This document shows, one piece after another, positions 12,786 through 24,949 of a stretch of DNA of 64,000 bases. The notes under the pieces were generated by a model. That model made no database searches, was not told the DNA's origin, and was given only the letters and a program-made list of their open reading frames with translations. Every line of letters begins with the position of its first letter. The first letter of the stretch is position 1. Made by a program: the position numbers and the translations under genes. The stretch is from Rattus norvegicus (taxonomy: Eukaryota > Chordata > Mammalia > Rodentia > Muridae): NCBI RefSeq assembly GCF_036323735.1, contig NW_026947402.1, positions 1-64,000 on the forward strand, read 5' to 3'.

Positions 12786-14105
12786 ATCTGTCAGCTAATT
12801 ACACATATTGACTCAGAAATCTAAAGGTTAACTATCAGGAAATGGTAATCAGAGTAATACTAGTGGAAAGACTGAGATGATGAAGTCTCAACTAGAAGCT
12901 CTTCTCTCCCAAATATCAGTGTCAGACACAAACTGCACTATAGGTATCCAAAGCATGGAGGCGTTTACACTGAGCTGAGGAGACAATACTTGTCTATCCT
13001 TTGTTTCTTCGGACCTTTTTCTTCAGGGCAAAAAGAGTGAAAGCCATGAGCTCTCACTAGAACAACTGTGCCCTTCCCAACAACTGACTTTTGGAATGAA
13101 GAAAATGATTATATAAACTCTCTGAATTCCAGAAACCATATCAAGCAGGGAAGTCCAGATGATAATGAGAGAATCCCAGCTCTGGATTCCCATGTGTGTA
13201 AGGCTCAGATCAAGGCTATCTCTTCAGATACAACACTCAACGCCTACCCAAGACTCACTGAGCTTTCCCATGGACCATTTATTTCTTCCTTTTTTTATAC
13301 AAAGAGAGAAGGCCAGCTTCCTTCTCTTTTATCTCCCTAACAAATGGCTGTTTAGCCAGAATAAGAGGTCAATGAGTTAACCCTAGAGGTCCTCAAAGAA
13401 TATCCAAGAGGCAGTTGCTGTCACCATGACACTTGTGACATCACAGAAAAGCTAGAGCTCTTCAGGATACAAGAGATATTTCAGGGAGGACCTAATGATG
13501 ATGTCACTGAGAACTGCCATGATCTAACTGTTGAACAGCTTTCTTTACATTGACCAGATTTGAGGGTTCCCTTTCCAAGAGTGTCTCTTGTGACACACTG
13601 GAAACCTTTAAATACTATATATCTCTAATGCTGGAGACTTCTCTTTGCTTCATTAGTACGTACATGTTCGGAATAGAGAATGTTGGTCAGGGGCTTGGCA
13701 TGGGTATAAAGATCTAGGAACATGGGGTGGAGGAGATTATTCTGGATAATAATTCCACTCCCAATTCCATTCCTGTGACATACAGTTCAAGTTCCTAGGT
13801 TTTCTCTGTTTCCCAAAGTCCAGTATTTTCCTTCCAGACATTTAGGTGAATGAATATTGTATTACATTTTTTTATTGTACATTCTTTGAAAGGAGACTTT
13901 ATATATATTACTGAATGTGTACTCAAATATTCTGTTTTCCAATTTTAATTTTTGCAATAATATTGGCAACAAAGTTGGCCCAGCTAAAGCATGAATATAA
14001 CAGTATAAATATTGTATACCTACTTCAAATGATAATCTCTCAAATCCTTAATTTAAGCAAAAATTACCAGCCATCAGTAAAGCAAAGGACAATATGGACT
14101 TTAGA

Positions 14106-14640
14106 ATGCGGTTCAGATTTTCTTTTAGGCTTGAAAAATTTTGCGAAGAAGGTTTTGTGGGTGTATTTGTGTCTTTATCCCTCCATTGCTGGTCTTTCCA
14201 GTCAATGGGATTTGGCCTCTTAATGTTTCATATCACCAATGTAATTCACAGCTTAGGTCACCCCATTGATTCCTGGGTACCTCCATTATACCAGGTCTCT
14301 TTCTCTTCCTGGAGGTTTCTCCCACCTCCTCATCTCTTTAAGTTCAAGATTTCCTTTCTTTCTCATGACTATCGGGTCCTATCTCCTTCCCTGCACACAC
14401 AGGATCCATTCTCCTCTTCCTTCCATCTCTCATCTAGTTCCTTTCCTCAATCGGCCTCCTAGACTATTTTATTCCCCATTCTAAGTGAGAGTCAATCTTA
14501 TGCACTTTGGCCATTCTTCTTGTTTATCTTCTTTGTACCTTTAAGCTTTGTGGAGGATGTCCTGTAGTTTATGGATAATATTACTTATAATTGAGCAATT
14601 TCAACAACCCTCTTGATCATATTTTACAGTAGTATGTTAA
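14106..14640 (-). mobile_element. Probable old Lx/L1 3' region
   Basis: The text resembles, in reverse orientation, the distal region of old murine L1 (Lx-like) copies, with the pyrimidine-rich run of short C/T blocks around 14300-14480 and the following ORF2-proximal wording. It is strongly diverged, and I assign it from memory of the family rather than by alignment. It adjoins the end of the tandem array. Confidence 0.45.
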
Positions 14641-15019
14641 AATTGAAAATTATAATTTAGTATGAGTGAATGTCATGAGGACCAAATTTAGGTAAAAAGA
14701 AACTTAAAACAAGATCAAATCACAGATTTTAAAAATTGACCTAATAATAAAAATTCTCTACTATCATAAGGAATTATTATATCACAGGCAATTTTTAAGT
14801 GGTACCATAAATTTGGCAGACAAATGATGTTTTTAACAAGTAATTATGGATAATATGACTAAGATCAAATAAGATAAATATATTGTTTTCATTCTGATAT
14901 CACTTCCTGGCATTTTTCCTCAAACATGATGTTTATAGCATTGAACATTATGGTATTAGTTTTAAATTTTAATATTTATTATAACCTAACCTATAAAGTA
15001 ACAGGTTGCCATATGTTAT
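14641..15019. other. AT-rich stretch, no gene seen
   Basis: Very AT-rich; no recognised repeat or reading frame. Confidence 0.5.
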
Positions 15020-15420
15020 GTTTGTAGACAATCACCCTCATCCTCGCTTCCTCAGTTCTTTGTTTCCGCCTGCCCCATGTCCCTCACCACTTATACTAGT
15101 CTCTCTTCATTATTCTTACTTCTAGATTCATATCCCACATGCTCAATATCTTCCATACCACACTGTTTAAAACCCTACTCTCTAATCTCTCTAATCTCTG
15201 TGACGTATACCAGTTAAATGAACTCAAACCACCCACAGCTTCACATAAATACAAGTATATTAATAGGAGATTCTTTGATCTCTTTGAAAAAGAACACATG
15301 GTATTTGCCTTTCTAAGTCTTTGTTACCTTACTCGGTTTAGTTTTCCTAGGGAGAATGAAGTACCATTGTGTATATTGTCACATTCTTATATATCTATGT
15401 ATCAATGAATATTCATTATG
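15020..15420 (-). mobile_element. Possible very old L1 fragment
   Basis: On the minus strand a 67-codon frame (15299-15096) and its flanks loosely recall an old L1 ORF2 tail. Similarity is weak, and this may be unrelated sequence. Confidence 0.3.
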
Positions 15421-16906
15421 ATTCTCAATAAAAGAGCAATAGATTTATTTTTGAAAAACGATGAGAAAGCTCAGATAGAAAAGTCAAGAAACTAAGAAAC
15501 TAAGAAACTAAGAAAATTTCAAAGATAAATATGACGAACATATTTGTGTTTATATTAACTGGAGCAGTGTGTGTTAAAGTTAATAAAGGATGTGGTATTT
15601 ATAATATTTTTATACTAATAAAATGTAGAATATTCAATAATTTAGAGAATACTTATAAAATTGTTCATCACTAAGTTATATTTCCACTAAATCTGTAATC
15701 TTTTTATAAACTATTTTACATATATATATGTATATACATATATATATATATATATTTTACCTTCAAAATAAAGAATATTAAGAAGTTAGTCATAAAATTC
15801 AATAACAACACCAAAGACGAATTATATGAATAACCAACAGAATAGGAGATATTGCAAACCTCTCCAGTTAAATTAAGAGACTTAGAAAAGTGATAGCATT
15901 TTAATAGAAAGGCACATGGCAAACAAGATACAATAAAATCCTGAAACTATACTAAGATGGTTACTATTCATTCCTATGTGCTAAGATTTCATCAACAAGC
16001 ATGGTACATGAAGATAATGTATATGTCAGAAAAATTAATTCATGTTTAACATAGTAACTTTCTTCATAAAACCCAAGCAGACACTTCTCTTTTTTGTTGC
16101 TTAAAAAGTATGTACAAAGCACGGCTTTTGATTATAACACTAATATTTCAAAACTATCATTAAATATGCAAAGATCTTAACACAAAACCCATAGTTTTCA
16201 TAGCAACCATACAAACTTAAGAAGGAAAAGAAAACATTTTTAAGTACATAGATGTGCGTAATGAAGTCCCCACCTTACCAGTAACAGATGGGTCAAATTT
16301 ATTGTTCTATGTATTACATAGAATACTCTATCCCAGTTCACTGTTCCTTAGCATATGTTTTTCCTCATCTTTCTCTGTTACTTATCTTCTGAAAGCAGGT
16401 GGTATTTCTCATAAAATTAGTTCAAATCATCCAATCTTCACTCCAACAAAAAGAAGGTGTTGACATTAGAGGAAAACCAATTAAAGGTTCTCATTTTTTA
16501 TTGTGCAAAATTTTATGTATGATTTTGTATGCTTAATATGCTTCCACACCTTAGTGATGACAATTCAAGATTGGCATGAAATCCATCATTCTTAATTCAC
16601 AATGTAAATGCCCTTTAGCTAATCACAGAAAAGCCTTCAAAGTGTATTTACATAGGATTATTTAGTAAAAATTCAACTTATAGTTTAAGGGGAATAGTGA
16701 TGTAAAACATCTTTTCTTACATTTTCGTTGCCTTCACATTATTTTATAGCTAAGAGATTTCATTAGAATCAAGAAAGAATTGTTAACATCTTACTAAAAT
16801 AAAATGAGAATTTTCTCTGTATAATACAGAACTTATTCTTGAAAATTTTTGTGACACTGTTTCTTTTATATCCCTGGCAGTACCAGAACTCACTATCTCT
16901 TTCACC

Positions 16907-16909
<3 letters not shown>
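15421..16909. other. AT-rich stretch with short AT repeat
   Basis: No gene recognised. An (AT)n-like run lies at about 15718-15757, and a short tandem AACTAAGAA-type repeat lies near 15486-15515. Confidence 0.5.

Positions 16910-16962
<53 letters not shown>
16910..16962 (+). repeat. (CT)n microsatellite
   Basis: About 26 uninterrupted CT repeats directly adjoining the B1 element to the right. The run probably grew from the A/G-rich tail of that SINE. Confidence 0.97.
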
Positions 16963-16965
<3 letters not shown>

Positions 16966-17053
16966 GACCAAGCTGGCCTTGAACTTAGAGTTATGCCTGC
17001 TTCTGCTACCCAGTGCTAATATTAAAGGCCTGTGCCACCACACTCCGTGCTTT
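16961..17053 (-). mobile_element. B1 SINE fragment
   Basis: Read on the minus strand this matches the first part of murine B1 (7SL-derived): the GTGGCACAGGCC-type start with A box region, then the segment before 'GCCAGCTTGGTCTACAG'. The 3' part is missing, replaced by the (CT)n run. Diverged and clearly inactive. Confidence 0.85.
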
Positions 17054-19920
17054 TCTACATCTTTAACAAGCTCTTGTCTGATTATATTCCAAATCTTATG
17101 AAGTTAGCTCCCTAAAGTACCTAGAAGAAATTCAGTATCAAAAATATATTTTGCACACCTAAATCCCTACTCCCGAGTTGCTGATTGATCTGCACACGTA
17201 GCAAGCTCTCTGAAGGAACTGAAAGCCACAAATTTTTGCTTTCATTACAGGAATAAAGAAAAGGCCTGTTCACTGCACAATCTCATGATATCACGGAACA
17301 ATTCTTCCAACACTACAAAGTGAAATCTTATATTGACTCCTGTACCTGAAGCCACAGTTTCTTTCCTTCTATTTAGTTGTGCTCATTGTCACCACCATTT
17401 CATTATAACCAGGTTTAACCCAAAGGTATTCTCTGCCCCAAGAATTCATTTCTACTATATTGACATATTCAGTCATGTTCAGTTAAATTTAAGCACTGAC
17501 CACACCAAAGTGAGGATTTATATAATATCCAACAGAAACATAGGAAGAAATGCTACAAAAATAAATTTATACTGAATAAATAATCAAAATGTGTTTTATT
17601 TGTTGTAACACAACATCTATCCATTTTCATTGTATTGATTGGTTCTGGGTATATTCACAAGCCAAGAAAATTGTATTTAAGCCCGGAAAAAACTTTTGAG
17701 ATTTAGTTCTCTCTTTTATATAGACTATGAAGACTAAACTTAGATATCAATGCTTAATAGAAAGCAATTTTACATGTTGTGTCATTTCACTGTTTCTCAG
17801 ATTTTTTTGTATAATTGAAAGTGTATAGCTAAATCTTGTAATTTAATATTTTTCCCACTTCATTTCAATTTCTACTTTAACTCTGAGTAATAAGTCCAAA
17901 TGGGATCTGATTACATATATTGGCCCCGTACGATTTTTTTAAAAATTATAAGGTAAAGTTTTATATGCTAGAAAGTACACTTTTGAGAGTACATTACACT
18001 GGAAATTTAGTTCATCCTTTTTCATTAGTTTTGTCTGAAAGACTATTATTTACAAATTTGTTTTAAATTTTTAGAAGTATTGTGTGTGTTTGTTTGTTTG
18101 TCTGTGAGTATGCCTGTTTGAGTATACATACATACATACATGTATATCTTTGACAATTCAAATATAATAAGACCAGAGAAAGTAGCTTGAGTGTTATTGA
18201 TAATTTATGGACACTGAATTTTTGTATATGCTGTATATGTATCCTTGAAAATATGTACTGTATATTTTTTCAAAAGCATTGTTTAAATATGTATACTACA
18301 TGAAGCACACTAATTGCAGTTTTAGCCTTTTCCACACTAATTTTATCTCTTTAGATGTCTAGAAAGAAATACACAGAAGCATGAATCATCTCTTAACTCC
18401 AAATGTAGGTAGACTCTATGATATATTTTGCTTTTTTACATGATTGCTCAACTTTAGTTCATAAATTATATATTTAATTTGCTCTATTTATGTTACAAAG
18501 GTGTGGCACATTGCTTTTGTAATGTGTGGCACATTGTATATATGTATTCATTGATAACTTCCTTCTTTCAACAAACATTAAGAATAAATGATTTATAAAC
18601 ATTATTACAAAATCTAAGATCATTCAGTTTCTTCCATATTCAAATACCAAAATGCATGTAGAAAGAATTTCCTGATTTTGACTATTAACAGAAATATTTG
18701 ATGTACCATTCCTATAAACAAATTTTGATATATCCATTAAAATTTCTTCAATGAGTAGTTTATATAATAATGAAGGTAAGTATAGATATATTGTTAGTAT
18801 ATTTGAATCACAAATGATGTCAGTATTTTACATAGCCAAATATGCATAAACATGTAATTTTACACCTGAATTCCATAAACGTGCATTTATATATTTCCAC
18901 TCAAAATCAGCTGGGTCCAACTTACACGCATTCTCACAATTATACTCTTACACACACACATATGCATTCATTCTTGTAATTACATATTTAATCAGACATC
19001 CTTACTTTCATATGCATAGGGAGCAAGAGACCAAGCACCAGTGCAGAATGATGAGGTCCAATCTTTATAACATAAAGAAAAAAATCACTTCGACCCTTTT
19101 AATGCTAAGTGAATTAAACCCAAGTGTGTAAGAGAAAAGCCTTGTTCCTTTTGATAAGAGTAAGCCTGCATTGCTATTAAGAAATGACCTGTTCTGTCCC
19201 ATGGTAAGGAGAAACCTGCCTGCACCTTCTGTTCTTTCCAGCTTCTTCTCTTTTCCTCTTCTCCTCTGTAATTCTGCAGATTGCCCTCTTATGTTACTTA
19301 TAATATCTACATTATTCCTCTCTACATTTCTTCTCAGCCCAGATATTTTTGGCTCAGTTCTACTAAGCTCAGTTCTCCTTAACTCAAAGCTGACTTTTCA
19401 GCTCTGTCCATCTCCAGGTCAGTCCACCTGTCTCTGTCCTTCCAGTTCAGTCCTTCTCTCTCAGTCCTTCTGTGTGACTTCTCTTTCTCCTCAGAACTTA
19501 AACATCTTTAAGAATATATGATCCCATATTACAATGTTCATCACAAGTTCATATGAAAGATCAAGCATAAATTGAAACATAATTTACAACCGAGAATTTT
19601 TACATCAATATCCATCAAGAGTAATTATCTGGCGAAACATTCATCACCTGTGTCAGCTCCACAGGCTCACTGAAGATCCAAAACCATAGTTGTTAGTGAT
19701 GTTATATATAGATAAACCCAGTTAATATCTTATATTAACTGTCCTTGCACCTGCAACAAATCGTTTGTTTTCTTTTTATGACTCTTGATAACTGTATTGC
19801 AACATCATGGAATGTGTTCTTAGTAGGAGAAAGTCTGTTTACTATCTCAGAAAAATTAACTGTTGACACCAGGGACACCGGCAGAATTGTCACTGCAATT
19901 TTGACTATTAGAAAGGGACT
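17054..19920. other. AT-rich unique stretch, no gene seen
   Basis: I see no recognised repeat family. A 116-codon + frame (19171-19521) is rich in Ser, Leu and Phe and overlaps pyrimidine-rich repeats of a CTCAGT type, so it looks like composition rather than coding. A short CATA run lies near 18125-18140. Confidence 0.5.
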
Positions 19921-19925
19921 TATAC

Positions 19926-20022
19926 GGGTTCGGGGTTTAGCTCAGTGGTAGAGCACTTGCCTAGCGAGCGAAAGGCCCTGGGTTCAGTCCCAGCTCTGAA
20001 AAAAAGAAAAAGAAAAAAAATA
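19926..20022 (+). mobile_element. ID SINE
   Basis: Complete ID body with Pol III A box at 19938-19948 and B box at 19981-19991, followed by an A/G tail to about 20022. The sequence GACTTATA flanks it on both sides (about 19917-19924 and 20026-20033). With neighbouring matched bases this makes a target-site duplication of roughly 8-12 bases. Confidence 0.93.
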
Positions 20023-20374
20023 TAGAGACTTATAGCAGTCCCACTATAATAGAGATTAATAACCATTGATATAATTTTAGGAATTATTGTAGAATCATTA
20101 TTAAGACTAAAGAATTCATCTATTTGCCTGTATAGTATCACTACGGACAGTAAAACTTCGTATGACTGCAGAGATCTGCTCCAAAGGGGTGTGCTATTAC
20201 TCAATGATTGTTATATATGTCTAATAATAACAAAAGGAATAGCATTTAATAGCGTAAACTTTCCCAAAATGAATCCCTTACAACTTTGCTTAATAAGGGA
20301 GAACCAGTTGTAGATTATAAAATAATCCGAAGCTGTGTATCTCAGGATGATCACCTGCTAGTTATTAGCCTGTC

Positions 20375-23300
20375 CTGTTATGGATCCTGACACTTTCTTC
20401 TCAGTCTTACATGGTACCTTCTCAAAAACTGACAATCTGATCCATCATAAAACAGGCCTCAAGAGATACAAGATGTTTGAATTAATCCCATGCATCCTAT
20501 GAGATCACTACAGACTAAGAATGGTATTCAATAACAACAAAAACAACCATAGTTCCACATATACATGGTAGCTGAAGAATGATTTACTCGATGAGAACTT
20601 GTTCAAGGAAGAAATAAAGAAAAAAAATTAAAGACATTTCAGATTTTAATGAAAATGAAGGCATAACTTGGGAACACAAAAAAGCAATGCAAGAGGAAAA
20701 CTCATAGCTCTGAGAGCCTCCACAAACAAACAGAAGCTATGATACACTAGCAGTTTGATAGAACACCTGAAATCTCAGAACCAATAAAAATCCAAAGACT
20801 AGACAGCAGGAAATAATCAAACTCAGGACTGAAATCAACCAAGTAGAAATGAAAGGAATTATATAAAGAATCAACAAAACCAGGAGCTGGCTCTTCGAAA
20901 AATCCAGAAATAGGTAAATCCCTTATATTCAAATTAAAAATAACAAAATCAGAAATGAAATAGAGATATAACCAAAGAAAGTGAGGAAACTCAAAAAATT
21001 ATCAGATCCTTCTATAAAAGCCTATACTTAACAAGTGGGAATGTAAGGATTCAATGGATAAATTTCTAGAGAGATATAAGGTACCAAAGTTGAATCAGAA
21101 TCAGATAAACCACCTAAATTCTCCCATAACTTGTAAAGTAGTAGAAGCAGTCATTAAATGTCTCCCAACCAAAAGATCCCAGGACCAGAAAGGATTAGTA
21201 CAGAATTCTCTCAGACCTTCATAGAATACCTAATACCAATATTCTCCAAACTATTCCACAAACTTGAAATAGAAGGAACACTACGCAATTCCTTCTCTGA
21301 TGCCACAATTATGCTTACAACTAAAGCAAACAAAGACCGAAAAAAGAAAGAGAATTTCAGACCAATTTATTCATGAATATCCCTGCAAAAATTCTCAGTA
21401 AATTTCTTGCTAGTCAAATCCAAGAACACTTGAAAACAATGATCCATCATGATCAAGTAGGCTTCATCCCAGAGATACAGGGATGGTTCAATATACAGAA
21501 CCTGATCACTAATCAAACTAATCCCACTATAAAAACAAATTCAAAGAAAACAAAACAAGCAATCATTTCATTAGATGCTGAGAAAGCATTTTACAGAACG
21601 TAGCCCTTCATGTTACAAGTCTTCGAAAGATCAGAAATTCAAGGACCATACTGAACTCAATAAAAGCAATATACAGCAAACCAGAGGCCAATATCAAACT
21701 AAATGGAGAAAAACTTAATGCAATCCCACTACAATCAGGAACTAGACAATGATAACCACTCTCTCCCTACCTTTTCAATATAGTATTCAAAGCCCTAGCC
21801 AGAGTAAACAGAAAACAAATGGATGTAAAGGGATACATATTGCAAAGGAAATTTTCAAAATGTCACTATATGCAGATGTTGTGACCCGACAATTTCCACC
21901 AGTGAATTTCTAAGCAGATAAACAGCTATAGCAGAGTGGAAGAGTTTAAAATTGATTCAAACAAATCAGTATCCTGCCTCTGCTCAAAAGAGAAATAGGC
22001 TGAGAAAGAAATTACAGAAATGACACCCTTGACAATAGTGAAAAAGCTTATAAAATACCTCTGTGTGACTCTAACCAAGCAAATGAAAGATATACATGAC
22101 AAGAACACAACTGTCTGAAAAAAATAAATTGAAGAAGATCTCAGAAATTAGAAAGATCTCCCATGTTCATGTATTGGCAGGTTTAATATTGTAAAAATGG
22201 CCATCTTGCCAAAAGAAACCTACAGATTCAATGCAATCTCCATCAACATTACAACTGATTTCTTCACAAACATAAAAATGGCAGTTTGCAAATTTATATG
22301 GAATAAAAAAAATCCCAGGATAGAGAAAACTATTCTTAAAAATAAAATCATTTGGGAAAATCGCTATCCCTGAGCTCAAGTTGTATTACAGAGCAATGGT
22401 GAGGAAAAACTGTATTGTATTGGTATTGAGACAGTCAGGTATAACAATGGAATAGAATGTAAGACCCAAAAATGAACCCACACAGCTATGGCCACTTGAT
22501 AATTAACAAAGGATCTAAAACCATACAGTGGAAAAAAAAGATAGCATTTTTTAAAAATTGTGCTGTTTCAACTGAAGGGCAGAAGGTAGAAGAATGCAAA
22601 TCAATCCATTCTTATCTCCTTGTACAAAGCTCAAGTAAAACTGGATTAAAGAACTCCAAATAAAACCAGATACCCTGAAACTAATTGATAAAAAGCAGGG
22701 GAAAGCCTCAAACAGATTGGTACTGGGGAAAATTTCCTCAATAGAACACCAAAGGCTTTTGTTCTAAGATCAAAAATTGAAAAATGAATCTTCATAAAAT
22801 TTCAAAGTTTCTCTAAGACAAAGAACACTGTTATTACTTCCATACAGCAACTAACAGATTGGGAAAAGATCTTTACCAATCCTATATCCGATGGAGTGCT
22901 AATATCCAATATATACAAAAAAACTCAATAAGCTATCCTCCAGAGAATCAAATAACCCTATTTAATACTGGGCTACAGTTCTAAACAAAAATTCTCAACT
23001 GATGAATATTGAATGGATGAGAAGCACCTAAAAATGTTCAACATCCTTACTCATTGGGGAAATGCAAATCAAAACAATCCTGAAATTCTACCTCATACCA
23101 GTCAGAATGGCTAAGTCAAAAAAGTCAGGTGACAACAGTCTCTGTCAAGGATGTGGAGAGAAAGGAACACTCTTTCACTGTGGAAATTACAAGCTCTTAA
23201 AATCACCCTGGAATCCAGGCTGGAGCTTCTTCAGAAAATTGAACATAGTATTTACTACCTGAGGATCCAGCTGTACCATTTGATGGCATATACCCAAAAC

Positions 23301-24615
23301 TTGCTCCAACCTACAACAAGGACACGTGCTCCACTATGTTCAGAGCAGCCTTATTTATAACAGACAGAAGCTGGAAAGAACCCAGATGTCCCTCAAAAGA
23401 GGAACAGATTGATATAATGTGGTACATTTACACAATGGTGTGGTATGCAGCTATTAAAAAGAATGACTTCATGAAATTCATAGGGAAATGGATGAAACTA
23501 GAAAATATAATCCTGAGTGACATAACAAAAACACAAATAAATGCACATAGCATGCCCTCACTAGTAAGTGAATATTAGCCCAAGAGCTCATAATATCCAC
23601 CATAAACTCATATGCACTCTGAAGCTTAACAAGAAAGGACAAAGGGGGATTGCTTCATTAACAATTAGAAGGGGGAAGAAAATTTTCATGGGAGTCAGAT
23701 GGAGGAATCACCCTGTGTGAGAGAGGGGAGTGAAATAGAAAAATAGGAGATCAGGATAAGATGTTGGAAGAAACAGGGAAAAAAACAGAGGACCAGGAAA
23801 ATTAGTATAGAGAGAAGGAACAGTTGAGGATGGGGGTAACCTCTAGGATAAACCAGATACTAGGAATGCGACAGGTTCCCTGGACCCAATACTGATGACA
23901 TTGGCCAACATCAACAATAACACTGAAATTAACATGAAGACACCACCTCCAGTAGATAGACATGGCCCCCAGTGTAAGGATGGGACCACTCACCCATCTC
24001 AAATATATTCAGAGTTATCCTGTCTAATGGAAATGCAGAGGGGAAAGTGGGGCAGAGGCTGAAAGAAAGGCCATCCAGAGATCTGCAGACACCAACCTGG
24101 ACACTGTTGCTGCTGCTGATATGTGCTTGCAAACAGGAGTCTGATATGCCTGTCCTCTGAGAGGCTTTGCCAACACCTGACTGAGACAGATGCAGATATT
24201 CACAGCTAACCATTGAACTGAACCTAGAGATCCCAATGGAAGATGTAGCGGAAGGGCTGAAGGGGCTGAAGGGGATTGTTATTAGAGATAGAACAACGAT
24301 ATCAATTAACCAGACCCCTCAGGGAACCCATGGACCTAACCACCAACCATTGAATATACATGTTCTGGTACCCTACAAATGTAGCAGAGAATTGCCTCAT
24401 CTCACATCAGTAGAAGGGGAAGCAGTTGGTCCTTAGTAGCTTGATGTCCCAGAGAAGAGCGAATCTAGAGGGGTGAGGTAAGAACGACTGGGGGTGTTGG
24501 GGACGCACGCTCTTAGAGACAAAGAGGAAGAGTATGTGGTGGTGGGGATTATAGAGGCGGACCGGAAAGGGGGCAATATTTGAAATGCAAAGAAATACAA
24601 TTGTTAATAATAGTA
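20375..24615 (+). mobile_element. Old, decayed L1 (partial ORF2 plus 3' UTR)
   Basis: Starts inside the endonuclease domain of ORF2 (the wording around the K-T-G-L-x-R-Y motif near 20450). It continues through the reverse transcriptase, the C-terminal domain and a 3' UTR ending near 24600. Readable pieces include 21158-21376, 21373-21603 (with the HHDQVGFIP and SLDAEKAF motifs), 23062-23262 and 23336-23578. Many frameshifts and stops break the frame. The polymerase FADD motif appears eroded to a YAD-like form near 21870. The 5' UTR, ORF1 and the start of ORF2 are absent, so it is 5'-truncated and inactive. Confidence 0.9.
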
Positions 24616-24949
24616 ATAATAAAGGCAACTGCATACGATATCAAGACATATTTAGAATTTCAATATATGTGATTAGAGAAAATACTTTCGATTGTGTAGC
24701 ATACTCAATATTTCAAAAATATCATCACGGAAAGAATATTAAGAGCTTTGGGACAAGAAAAAATAGTGATACATCAAGGCAGAAGCATCACAGTAATATC
24801 TGGAACTCAAATGGAATTCTAATATCAAGCCCATGCATTCAATGATCTATACAAATCCTATCACATGTTCATTCCCTAAAAAAATCCACCAGTGATTTTC
24901 TAGTCCCTGCAGTCTCTGAGGATCAAGGGTCTGGATCAACCTTTCCCAT
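24616..24949. other. Unassigned stretch
   Basis: No recognised repeat or gene between the end of the old L1 and the retrocopy-like sequence. Confidence 0.4.

Larger units (their letters stand above)
5939..14105 (+). repeat. Tandem array, four units of about 2.14-2.23 kb
   Basis: Four direct copies of one unit follow each other: A about 5939-7871, B 7872-10101, C 10102-12257, D 12258-14105. A shared octamer TGATGTCA falls at 6984, 9132, 11361 and 13499, giving spacings of 2148, 2229 and 2138. Each unit begins with an old L1 3' UTR end (+) and continues with about 1.6 kb that I cannot assign to a family. Unit A has an internal deletion of about 215 bases, C carries a GATA microsatellite and D lacks about 290 bases at its right end. 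By eye the copies differ by 10-20 percent. The pattern fits unequal exchange; no coding gene is evident in the unit. Confidence 0.88.

Noticed and set aside
19171..19521. 116-codon Ser/Leu-rich + frame
   Set aside because: It overlaps pyrimidine-rich short repeats, and its composition explains the lack of stops.
19926..20000. tRNA-like sequence with A and B boxes
   Set aside because: It is an ID SINE body with an A tail and target-site duplication, not a tRNA gene. The same applies at 3600, 44573 and 45673.
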